A stretch of DNA of 64,000 nucleotides. Origin: Streptomyces xylophagus. Its GTDB lineage: Bacteria > Actinomycetota > Actinomycetes > Streptomycetales > Streptomycetaceae. The notes below the pieces were generated by a model, which saw only the letters and a program-made list of their open reading frames with translations, was not told where the DNA came from and searched no databases. Within the stretch, counting starts at the first letter, position 1; every line of letters starts with the position of its first letter. Location of the stretch: NCBI RefSeq assembly GCF_000716435.1, contig NZ_JNWO01000001.1, forward strand, positions 496,001-560,000, in the 5' to 3' direction. Positions 16,404-25,770 of the stretch are shown here, piece by piece. A program made the translations under genes and the position numbers.

Positions 16404-17459
16404 TTACAGAGGCGTTTGACCGACCTCGGCCAGCGGCAGGTCATGCGGAGGGTCGGGCAAGTCGAGATGCCTGCCGAACCTTCGTGTGGCGAGCAGCGCG
16501 AGCAGGGCCGTGAGTGCCGCCAGCGCGGCGAGGACGGCCATCAGCCCCGCGAACCAGGACGGCGCGGCAGTGATCCGCAGCGCCTCGGACAGACGCGTCG
16601 AATGGAACCGCCCGTCGAACAACTGGATCGCCGCCAGCGCCGTCGGCACCACCACGGACACGGCGAGCACGGGCAGGCTGCCGTGGAGCACGAGCGCCGG
16701 TGCCAGCAGGACGCACAGGACCGAGACGCCGAGCGCGGACCCGTAGGCGGCGCCGGAGGCTCCGTCGCGGTGCAGCGGGAAGTAGGACAGCCCGCACAGG
16801 ACGAGCGCCACCGCCGCGATCAGCCTCGGCCAGAGAGGGGGAGCGGTGCGCGGACGTCGTGGACGGTGCTGAGGAGTCGTACGGCCGCCGCCCGCGCGTT
16901 CCGGGGTTGGTCCGGGCTCCTGCGACACCGGAGTGACGGACTGATCAGCCTCCACTGCCGGGACACGGACGGGTGCGCTCTGTTCCTCGGACAGGCGGCC
17001 GATCAGCAGGACGAGTTCCTCGACGGGCCTGCTCGCCGCGGCCCGTACCGCCTCCTCGCCGCAGTGCGGTTCCAGTGGCGCCCGGTGCAGCAGCGCCATC
17101 AGCCGGGTGACGTCCTCCACCGGCCGGTATTCGGCCGCGGCGCGGATCGCCTCGTCGGCGCAGTCGGGATTGCGCGGCGGCTGGGTCAGCAGCGTGACGA
17201 GGCGCGTCACGTCCTCCACGGACCGGTCCACACCGACCGCGCGCAGGGCGTCGACGGTGGCCTGGGCGTACTTCGGTGACTGCTCCAGCAAGGTGATGAG
17301 CTGGAGAACCTCTTCCAGGGGCCGGTCGGCCACGGCGGCATGCACCAGGCCGTGCATCGGATCGGTGTACTCGCCCGCGGCGGGCATGAGCGGGTCAGCC
17401 GCGCCGTCGCGAGGTATGTCGGGTTGGTCCGGGCTGGGCGAGAAAGAGCGGGTGGTCAT
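16404..17459 (-). CDS. Membrane protein with four tandem RPVE-type repeats
   Basis: I do not recognise a named family. The 351-residue protein has an N-terminal cytoplasmic part with four tandem units of about 33-37 residues (about 45-160), each starting RPLEEV, RSVEDV, RPVEDV or RPVEEL and continuing with an LxxLL-like helix, so a small helical solenoid is likely. After a Pro/Arg-rich linker (about 170-205) come four or more membrane helices (about 210-330). GGAG lies six bases before the ATG at 17459; an ATG four codons earlier lacks a ribosome site. It is divergent from the ferredoxin reductase gene. Function unknown. Confidence 0.7.
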   Translation of the reverse strand: MTTRSFSPSPDQPDIPRDGAADPLMPAAGEYTDPMHGLVHAAVADRPLEEVLQLITLLEQSPKYAQATVDALRAVGVDRSVEDVTRLVTLLTQPPRNPDCADEAIRAAAEYRPVEDVTRLMALLHRAPLEPHCGEEAVRAAASRPVEELVLLIGRLSEEQSAPVRVPAVEADQSVTPVSQEPGPTPERAGGGRTTPQHRPRRPRTAPPLWPRLIAAVALVLCGLSYFPLHRDGASGAAYGSALGVSVLCVLLAPALVLHGSLPVLAVSVVVPTALAAIQLFDGRFHSTRLSEALRITAAPSWFAGLMAVLAALAALTALLALLATRRFGRHLDLPDPPHDLPLAEVGQTPL

Positions 17460-17692
17460 GCTCGGCTCCATGAAGAGGCTGATCCTGCTATCGCCCCCCG
17501 AAGCGCGATGAACAAGTTGATCCTGTCCAGTAGTAAGCGGCTGTCTGCCGGCACGCCATGTGACTACGCCACCCGTGTGACAGAGCCCAACGGATCTTCC
17601 TGACGTGCGACCGTAGGTGCGTAGCCGCGAAGGCGGGGCTTCGGTCGAACTCGACTCCCGTGTGTGCCCTGTGGCGAGAGAGGTTCCTGCCC

Positions 17693-18868
17693 ATGCCGGA
17701 TCTGCGCGAACTGGCTCTCGGACGGCGGTCGTTGACCGATACCTTCGCCGCTCTCACCGCACTCACCGACCGTGGCGGCGGCCGCGCACTGACCGTGGCG
17801 GGTCGGTTCGTGGGTGCCCTCGTGAGTCCTCTCGCGACTCCCCTCGCGCCGGACGACTACCTCGGCCTGATCGACCCGCTGCTCTCCGCCCGCTACCCCG
17901 CGGGCCGGGTGGTCGCCGTGCGGCCGGAGTGCGCGGGGGCGGCCACGCCTGAGATCCGTCCGGGGCGCGGCTGGGCGGGGCACCGGGCCGGGCAGTACCT
18001 GCCGGTGGGGGTGGAGATCGACGGCGTACGGCACTGGCGTACGTACTCGATCACCTCACCCGCCGACGCACCGGCGCGGACGCTGACGATCACGGTCAAG
18101 GAGCAGCCCGACGGTCGGGTCTCTCCACATCTGACGCACCGGACCCGTCCCGGTACGGTGCTCCGACTCGGCCCGGCGCAGGGCGAGTTCACATTGCCGG
18201 AGGGGCCGCTGCCGCCGGCGATCCTGATGGTCACGGCGGGCAGCGGCATCACCCCGGTGATGGGAATGCTGCGCACACTGGCGCGCCGTCGCCTTTCCGG
18301 GCCCGGCCCCGATGTCGTACTCCTGCACAGCGCGCCGGGGCCGGACCAGTTCCTCTTCCGCGACGAACTGGCCGGACTGGCGGCCGAGTTGCCCTGGCTG
18401 ACTGTCCGCGCGCGGTACACGGGTTCGGGCGGTCGGCTGGTTCCGGAGGAACTGAGTGCGCTCTGCCCGGACTGGTACGACCGTGAGACCTGGGCCTGTG
18501 GTCCGGACGGGCTGCTCGACGCACTGGAGCGGTACTGGGCGGCGGCCGGTGCCGGTGAGCGGCTGCGGGTGGAGCGTTTCCGGCTGACGCCCGTGCTGCC
18601 GCGGGACTCGGACGCGCCGGGCGGCCGGGTCCGGTTCCAGCGCAGCGGTGTCGAGGCCCACGCAGCCGTGTCCCTGCTGGAGACCGGGGAGGCGGCGGGT
18701 GTGGTGATGCCGTACGGATGCCGCCGGGGGATCTGCTTCGGCTGCCTCGCTCCGCTGCTTCATGGTCGTGTCCGTGATCTGCGGACCGGTGAACTGCACG
18801 GTGAACCGGGTGAGTTGATCCAGACCTGCGTGAATGGCGCCGCTGGTCCCGTCACCCTTGCTCTCTAA
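17693..18868 (+). CDS. Ferredoxin reductase-like FAD/[2Fe-2S] oxidoreductase, probable partner of the acyl-CoA desaturase
   Basis: A 391-residue electron-transfer protein. Order: N-terminal extension (about 1-75), FAD domain with WRTYSITSPA (R-x-Y-S-x-T/S flavin motif), NAD(P)H domain starting with MVTAGSGITPVMGMLR, and a C-terminal plant-type [2Fe-2S] domain with CRRGICFGC and a fourth Cys in IQTC. The arrangement matches mycobacterial Rv3230c, which passes electrons from NADPH to the acyl-CoA desaturase DesA3. A DesA3-like desaturase gene lies convergently 33 bases downstream, supporting that role. GAGAGG lies nine bases before the chosen ATG; a GTG at 17660 would add 11 residues. Confidence 0.88.
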   Translation: MPDLRELALGRRSLTDTFAALTALTDRGGGRALTVAGRFVGALVSPLATPLAPDDYLGLIDPLLSARYPAGRVVAVRPECAGAATPEIRPGRGWAGHRAGQYLPVGVEIDGVRHWRTYSITSPADAPARTLTITVKEQPDGRVSPHLTHRTRPGTVLRLGPAQGEFTLPEGPLPPAILMVTAGSGITPVMGMLRTLARRRLSGPGPDVVLLHSAPGPDQFLFRDELAGLAAELPWLTVRARYTGSGGRLVPEELSALCPDWYDRETWACGPDGLLDALERYWAAAGAGERLRVERFRLTPVLPRDSDAPGGRVRFQRSGVEAHAAVSLLETGEAAGVVMPYGCRRGICFGCLAPLLHGRVRDLRTGELHGEPGELIQTCVNGAAGPVTLAL

Positions 18869-18901
18869 GTCCCGGCAACAAGGCCGGACCGTATGGGCAG
18901 T

Positions 18902-19966
18902 TCAGCCTGTGGGCACGGCGAAGCGGAGTATCCGGCCCCAAGTGGAGCCGTACTGCCGCCACAACGGACCGGTGACGTACGGGATGCCGTACCTCGCGCA
19001 GAGTTCGCGCACCTGCGGGGCGATTGCGGCGTAGCGGTTGCTGGGCAGGTCGGGGAAGGCGTGGTGCTCGATCTGGTGGCCGAGGTTGCCGCTGAGGATG
19101 TGGAAGAGGGGACCGCCCTCGATGTTGGCGGAGCCCTGGATCTGGCGCAGATACCACTCGCCGCGGGTCTCGCCCTCGATGCGTTCCTCGGTGAAGGTCT
19201 GGACGGCGCCGGGGAAGTGGCCGCAGAAGATGATGGTGTGGGTCCACAGGTTCCGCACTGTGTTGGCGGTGAGGTTCCCGAGCAGGCAGGGCAGTGCGGA
19301 GGGCCCGGCGAGCAACGGGAAGACCACGTAGTCCTTGGCGAGTTGGCGGGCCGCCTTGGTGAGAAACCCGCTCACGTCATCCAGGAAGGAGCGCCACGAC
19401 TTGCGGCCGGCGGCGACGACATCGGGTTCCAGGTCGTACAGCGCGATGCCCCACTCGAAGAGTGGTGCGAGCACGAAGTTGTAGAGGGGCTGGGCGAGAT
19501 GGCGCGGGCGCCAGGTCTGGTCGGCGCTCATCCGGAAGACGACGTACCCGAGGTCGCGATCGCGGTCCACGACGTTGGTCCAGGTGTGGTGCAGGTTGTT
19601 GTGGGTGTGCTTCCAGGCCTCGGAGGGCGTGAGGAAATCCCACTCCCAGGTCGTGGAGTGGATGGCCGGGTCGCCCATCCAATCCCATTGGCCGTGCAGG
19701 ATGTTGTGGCCCAGCTCCATGTTCTCCAGGATCTTGGCCAGCGAGAGCATGGCGGTGCCGGCCACCCAGGCGGGTGGGAACAGCGAGAGGGCGAGCGCGA
19801 TCCGGCCACCGGCTTCCAGACCGCGCTGGGTGGCGATCACGGTGTGGATGTAGCGGGCGTCGGCGGCGCCGCGTGTGGCGATGATCTCGGAGCGGATCCG
19901 GTCGAGTTCCTTGCCGAACTCCTCGCTGAGAGTGGGCTCGGGAGGCGCGGTCGCAGTGGTGGTCAC
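18902..19966 (-). CDS. Membrane acyl-CoA delta-9 desaturase (DesA3-like)
   Basis: A 354-residue membrane fatty acid desaturase with three His boxes for the di-iron centre: HNILH, HNNLHH and HQIEHH, the last within GHQIEHHAFPDLPSNRY. Hydrophobic segments lie at about 55-75, 165-180 and 210-240. These features match actinobacterial DesA3, which makes oleoyl-CoA from stearoyl-CoA. Electrons would come from the reductase encoded convergently at 17693. AAGGAG lies five bases before the GTG start at 19966. A tandem CACGTG element about 140 bases upstream could be a regulatory site. Confidence 0.9.
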   Translation of the reverse strand: MTTTATAPPEPTLSEEFGKELDRIRSEIIATRGAADARYIHTVIATQRGLEAGGRIALALSLFPPAWVAGTAMLSLAKILENMELGHNILHGQWDWMGDPAIHSTTWEWDFLTPSEAWKHTHNNLHHTWTNVVDRDRDLGYVVFRMSADQTWRPRHLAQPLYNFVLAPLFEWGIALYDLEPDVVAAGRKSWRSFLDDVSGFLTKAARQLAKDYVVFPLLAGPSALPCLLGNLTANTVRNLWTHTIIFCGHFPGAVQTFTEERIEGETRGEWYLRQIQGSANIEGGPLFHILSGNLGHQIEHHAFPDLPSNRYAAIAPQVRELCARYGIPYVTGPLWRQYGSTWGRILRFAVPTG

Positions 19967-20289
19967 AGGGACTCCTTGCGGGAATGGGCATCGAGGGCGG
20001 CAGCCCGTGCAGATGCCGTGTCACCGTCCGGGCGGCGCCGTCGATGCCCGGCGGTCATGTCCGCTCCGGCCCAACGAGGGCTCACGGAGGCACTGTTGAG
20101 ACCCACGTGCACCACGTGTCTCCCCGGGGCGGAGCAACTGGGCTGCGCGGCCGGGGACTCGGGCCTCGGCAGCAGCCTAGTGCCGCCCCTGCCATGCCAA
20201 CAGTGCGCCTACGGCTGACCCACCCGACGTCCCCTCATACGCCGTGACCGGGGCCGTAGCACCAACCGGTTGTGGGAACGGGCCTGATT
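19967..20289. other. Long divergent intergenic region (desaturase / cbtBA)
   Basis: No gene is visible here on either strand. On the minus strand, TTGGCA and TAGGCT with a 15-base gap (about 20170-20197) form a weak promoter-like pair for the desaturase. The tandem CACGTG element lies at 20104-20118, and the cobalamin riboswitch begins near the right end. Confidence 0.5.
20104..20118. promoter_or_regulatory. Tandem CACGTG palindromes upstream of the desaturase
   Basis: Two perfect CACGTG hexamers are separated by three bases (CAC), about 140 bases before the desaturase start. Each half is palindromic and the spacing puts the centres nine bases apart. This could be a site for a dimeric repressor of desaturase expression; no such regulator is encoded nearby. 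Confidence 0.3.
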
Positions 20290-20432
20290 GACGGCCTGGA
20301 GAGACGCGCCGTACTCTCCCCCTGTAGTGATGGCATAAGGAAGCTGGTGGAATTCCAGCACGGTCGCGCCACTGTGAGCCCGCCGCCGGAAGGTGGTGGG
20401 CGAGTCAGACACTGAACCCTCACTCGCCCGTA
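20290..20432 (+). promoter_or_regulatory. Cobalamin (B12) riboswitch
   Basis: The aptamer core is clear: GGAAGCTGGTGGAATTCCAGC (20339-20359) corresponds to the conserved GGAAG..GGTG.AAATCC..GC segment, GCGCCACTGTGA (20366-20377) contains the invariant GCCACTG, and the B12 box appears as AGTCAGACAC (20403-20412). An eight-base inverted repeat, GGGCGAGT (20398-20405) with ACTCGCCC (20422-20429), overlaps the B12 box and could be the alternative pairing that switches expression. It precedes cbtB by 40 bases. When adenosylcobalamin is plentiful, cobalt uptake should be shut off. The 5' boundary is approximate. Confidence 0.9.
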
Positions 20433-20469
20433 CACGCAAGGGACGCACGATCCCGAAGGAGGGCTCACC

Positions 20470-20685
20470 TTGAGCAGCATTTCCACATCCCGTCCGGTGT
20501 CCACGCCGGTTGTCCTGCCGGTCTCGAAGTCGATCGTCTGGCTGGTCGGCACCGCGCTGATCGCGCTGGCCGTCTACTACTTCATCGGTGTCGACCAGGG
20601 CGCCGTGTCGGTGTTCGGCAACGACATGCACGTCCACGAGTTCGTCCACGACGCCCGCCACTTCCTCGGCTTCCCCTGCCACTGA
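20470..20685 (+). CDS. cbtB: Cobalt transporter subunit CbtB
   Basis: A 71-residue protein with one membrane helix (about 22-41) and a C-terminal metal-binding tail with five His residues (HVHEFVHDARHFLGFPCH), the hallmark of CbtB. It works with CbtA in cobalt uptake for B12 synthesis. The start is a TTG at 20470 with AAGGAGG seven bases upstream; no ATG or GTG fits. The cobalamin riboswitch lies immediately upstream. cbtA follows after 36 bases. Confidence 0.93.
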   Translation: MSSISTSRPVSTPVVLPVSKSIVWLVGTALIALAVYYFIGVDQGAVSVFGNDMHVHEFVHDARHFLGFPCH

Positions 20686-20721
20686 CCCTCCGCCGGCACC
20701 TGGACGTACGGACAACTCGAC

Positions 20722-21588
20722 ATGGAAAAGAAGCTCATCCTGCGCGGCATAATCGCCGGCGCAGTGGCGGGCCTGCTCGCGTTCGTGTTCGCGCGGATCT
20801 TCGCCGAACCACAGATCGCCAAGGCCATCGACTACGAGAGCGGCCGTGACGCCGCCCAGAACGCCCTGGACAAGGCGGCGGGCATGCCCGTCGAGGCGGC
20901 CGACCCCGACCTGTTCAGCCGGACCATCCAGGCCAACGTAGGCATCGGCGTCGGCATGATCTTCTTCGGCATGGCGATGGGCGCCCTGTTCGCCGTCGCC
21001 TACACCGTCTGCCTGGGCCGCACCGGTGGTCTGCGGGCCCGTAACCTGGCGCTTCTCGTCGCCGGTGGCGGCTTCCTCGGCATGTATCTGGTGCCGTTCC
21101 TGAAGTACCCGGCCAACCCGCCCGCGATCGGCCACGAAGAGACCATCCAGCAGCGCAGCGCCCTGTATCTGATCATGATCGTGTGCTCCGTGGCCTTCCT
21201 CGCCGGAGCCGTCTACCTCGGCAAGCGGCTCCAGGCACGCTTCGGCAACTGGAACGCCTCACTCCTGGCAGGCGCCGCGTTCGTGGTCGCGATCGGGATC
21301 GTCATGCTGCTCCTGCCGCAGCTCGGCCATCTCTCGTACAACAAGGCCAACTTCGGCAACCACGCCACCGAGACCCCGCTGCCGCTGACCGACTCCAAGG
21401 GCACCATCGTCTACCCGGGCTTCCCCGCCGACGTGCTGTTCGACTTCCGCTTCTACTCGGTCGCCGCGCAGCTCATCCTCTGGGCGGCCATCGGCCTGAT
21501 CTTCGGCCCCCTGGCGGAACGTCTGCTGCAACCCGCGCGTCCGGACGCCGCCCAACCCTCGAAGGAGCCGGACCCGGTACCGGCCTGA
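20722..21588 (+). CDS. cbtA: Cobalt transporter subunit CbtA
   Basis: A 288-residue membrane protein of the CbtA family. Expected features are the N-terminal helix (LILRGIIAGAVAGLLAFVFARIF), the following acidic segment with AIDYESGRDAA, and four or five further helices, for example at about 72-94, 105-120, 148-168 and 188-205. Family members transport cobalt and are usually controlled by a B12 riboswitch together with cbtB, as here. It starts 36 bases after cbtB. The ribosome site is weak, suggesting coupling to cbtB. A strong terminator follows at 21608. Confidence 0.93.
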   Translation: MEKKLILRGIIAGAVAGLLAFVFARIFAEPQIAKAIDYESGRDAAQNALDKAAGMPVEAADPDLFSRTIQANVGIGVGMIFFGMAMGALFAVAYTVCLGRTGGLRARNLALLVAGGGFLGMYLVPFLKYPANPPAIGHEETIQQRSALYLIMIVCSVAFLAGAVYLGKRLQARFGNWNASLLAGAAFVVAIGIVMLLLPQLGHLSYNKANFGNHATETPLPLTDSKGTIVYPGFPADVLFDFRFYSVAAQLILWAAIGLIFGPLAERLLQPARPDAAQPSKEPDPVPA

Positions 21589-21607
21589 CCAAACCCGTAC
21601 GGTACGG

Positions 21608-21640
21608 CGAGCGCGGTGATCGGGAAGATCGCCGCGCTCG
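21608..21640. terminator. Bidirectional terminator after cbtA
   Basis: Arms 21608-21621 and 21627-21640 form a 14-pair GC-rich stem with one G-U pair and a five-base loop (GGGAA). It lies between the convergent cbtA and LysR-family stops and can serve both. Confidence 0.75.
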
Positions 21641-21674
21641 GTCCGTTCTCCTGCGCATGCACCCGCATGTCTCG

Positions 21675-22577
21675 TCAGGACGGCCATTCCGGCTCGGAGA
21701 TGGTCGCGTTGAGGGCGTCGAGGAGTACTTGCGCGGGCTGGGACGCCGGCGGCTTGCCGTAGACGGCGGCCACGACCTGTCTGCGCATGCCGGGGATTCG
21801 GTGGAGTCTGACCCCGGGGTTCCGGTTGGCGAGGAGGGTGAGTCCAGGCAGCAGGCTTACGCCGAGGCCGGCGGCGACGAGCGCTTGTACGGCCACGTAG
21901 TCGTCGGTCTCGAACTCGACGATCGGTGAGAAACCGGCCCGCCCGCAGGCCGCGACGAGATGTTCGCGGCAGCGTTCGCACCCGGCGATCCAGCGCGTGT
22001 CGGCGTAGGTGGCCAGCTCCGCGCGGGGGCCGTCCCAGGAGCGGTCCGCCGGGGTGACCACGTACAACGGCTCGTCGAGAAGCGGGGTCATCGTGGTGTC
22101 GCGGCGATCGCGCTGGGGTGGGTCCCCGTGCTCGAAGACCAGCGCCACGTCGACGTCGTTGTTGCGCAGGGCGTTGATCGCGTCCGGCGGTTCGGCTTCG
22201 CGCAAGGTCAGCTCGATGCCGGGATGTTGGGCGGAGACACGGGCGGCGGCAAGCGGCACCAGGGTGGCCAGCGCCGAGGGGAAGGCGGCCAGGCGGACCC
22301 GGCCGGTGCGCAGCCCCGCCAGCTCGTCCAGTTCGGCGTGCACCGACTCGACCTGCGCGAGGATCGACTCGGCGCGGTCCACCAGCAGCCGACCGGCCTC
22401 GGTGAGCCGGATACCGCGCCCCATCCGCTGCAACAGCGGTACGCCGACCTCGGCCTCGAGTTTCGCGAGTTGATGGCTCACCGACGGCTGCGCGTAGTGC
22501 AGCGACTCGGCGGCCGCGGTGATCGAACCCTCACGGGCGACGGCCACCAGTACCCGCAGCCGACTCAAGTCGATCAT
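21675..22577 (-). CDS. LysR-family regulator divergent from the encapsulin operon
   Basis: A 300-residue LysR-type activator. The winged-helix domain spans about 1-60 (RLRVLVAVAREGSITAAAESLHYAQPSVSHQLAKLE), and the effector-binding domain about 88-295. The effector domain contains CERC near residue 198, a close Cys pair unusual for the family that could serve as a redox or metal sensor. It is transcribed away from the encapsulin/cysteine desulfurase genes with 176 bases between, the usual layout when a LysR protein controls its neighbour. A link to sulfur status is inference only. The ATG at 22577 is chosen because the longer open frame does not resemble LysR proteins. Confidence 0.88.
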   Translation of the reverse strand: MIDLSRLRVLVAVAREGSITAAAESLHYAQPSVSHQLAKLEAEVGVPLLQRMGRGIRLTEAGRLLVDRAESILAQVESVHAELDELAGLRTGRVRLAAFPSALATLVPLAAARVSAQHPGIELTLREAEPPDAINALRNNDVDVALVFEHGDPPQRDRRDTTMTPLLDEPLYVVTPADRSWDGPRAELATYADTRWIAGCERCREHLVAACGRAGFSPIVEFETDDYVAVQALVAAGLGVSLLPGLTLLANRNPGVRLHRIPGMRRQVVAAVYGKPPASQPAQVLLDALNATISEPEWPS

Positions 22578-22753
22578 TTGCGAATCATAGCCCGCGTCGA
22601 TGACAGCCTCGAAAACACGCATTGGACCGCTACCAGGGTCGCTGCGAGGGTGAATCGATAGTTGGTGCGAGAGAGTTCGACCGCACGCGTTCCCGTCGGC
22701 GACCTCACCCCCACACGCGTGCCCGGCCTCAGGGCGCGGAAAGGACATGTCGT

Positions 22754-23692
22754 ATGACCACGGCTGTGAATCCACCGTCGCGATCGATGTCGGTGAGCGA
22801 CAAGGCGGCGCGGACCCTTGCGAACGCCACCAAGACCGTTCCGCAGATGGGCTCCATCACCCCTCGCTGGCTGGTGCACCTGATGTCCTGGGTGCCGGTC
22901 GAGGCCGGCATCTACCGGGTGAACAAGGTCGTCCACCCCGAGTCGGTGCGCATCGAGTGCGACAACTACGACGAGTCGCCGCTGCCCGACACCTTCGTCG
23001 ACTACTCGCAGGAGCCCCGGGAGTACCGCCTCAAGGCCGTCCAGACGGTCCTGGACCTGCACACCCGGATCGCCGACCTGTACTCCAGCCCGCACAACCA
23101 GACCGCACAGCAACTGCGGCTGACCATCGAGGCGGTGAAGGAGCACCAGGAGGGCGAGCTGATCAACAGCCCGGAGTACGGGATGCTCGCCAGCGTGGCG
23201 GACACACAGCGGATCTCCACGATGGCGGGACCGCCGACGCCGGACGACTTGGACGCCCTCATCACCAAGGTGTGGAAGCAGCCGGCCTTCTTCCTCACTC
23301 ACCCGGAAGGAATCGCCGCGTTCGGCAGGGAGTGCACCCGGCGAGGCGTACCGCCGGCCACGGTCAGCATGTTCGGCTCGCAGTTCCTGACCTGGCGCGG
23401 CCTGCCGATCATCCCGTCGGACAAGGTCCCGCTGGAGAACGGCAAGACCAAGTTCATCCTGCTGCGCACCGGTGAGTCGCGCCAGGGCGTGGTCGGACTG
23501 TTCCAGCCCGGGCTCTCCGGGGAGCAGGGGATGGGCCTGTCGGTGCGCTTCATGCAGATCGACCGCAGCGCCATCGCCTCCTACCTGATCTCCCTGTACT
23601 GCTCGCTCGCGGTGCTCACCGAGGACGCGCTCGCCGTGCTCGACGACGTCGAGGTGGACAAGTTCCACGACTACGCCCCGAGCTACCGGTAA
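22754..23692 (+). CDS. Family 2A encapsulin shell protein
   Basis: A 312-residue HK97-fold protein of the family 2A (SrpI-like) encapsulins, which self-assemble into protein nanocompartments. The length fits SrpI-type shells and there is no inserted cyclic-nucleotide-binding domain, separating it from family 2B. Segments typical of the family include the N-terminal arm with TVPQMGSITPRWLVHLMSWVPVEAGIYRVN, the E-loop region, and IDRSAIASYLISLYCSLAVLTEDALAVLDDVEV near the C-terminus. AAAGGA lies eight bases before the ATG. The cargo gene follows after two bases, so both are translated from one message. No maturation protease is needed or seen. Confidence 0.93.
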   Translation: MTTAVNPPSRSMSVSDKAARTLANATKTVPQMGSITPRWLVHLMSWVPVEAGIYRVNKVVHPESVRIECDNYDESPLPDTFVDYSQEPREYRLKAVQTVLDLHTRIADLYSSPHNQTAQQLRLTIEAVKEHQEGELINSPEYGMLASVADTQRISTMAGPPTPDDLDALITKVWKQPAFFLTHPEGIAAFGRECTRRGVPPATVSMFGSQFLTWRGLPIIPSDKVPLENGKTKFILLRTGESRQGVVGLFQPGLSGEQGMGLSVRFMQIDRSAIASYLISLYCSLAVLTEDALAVLDDVEVDKFHDYAPSYR

Positions 23693-23694
23693 CC

Positions 23695-25683
<1,989 letters not shown>

Positions 25684-25699
25684 TCCGAACGTGCCTGAA

Positions 25700-25740
25700 C
25701 CGATGCGGCGGAGACCTGTCCGAGGTCTCCGCCGCATCGG
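25700..25740. terminator. Bidirectional rho-independent-like terminator
   Basis: A perfect 18-base inverted repeat (25700-25717 and 25723-25740) with a five-base loop, 16 bases after the desulfurase stop and 30 bases before the convergent binding-protein stop. The stem carries the end of both operons. Confidence 0.9.
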
Positions 25741-25770
25741 CACGAAGCCGGCCGATCTGCCGCCGGAAGG

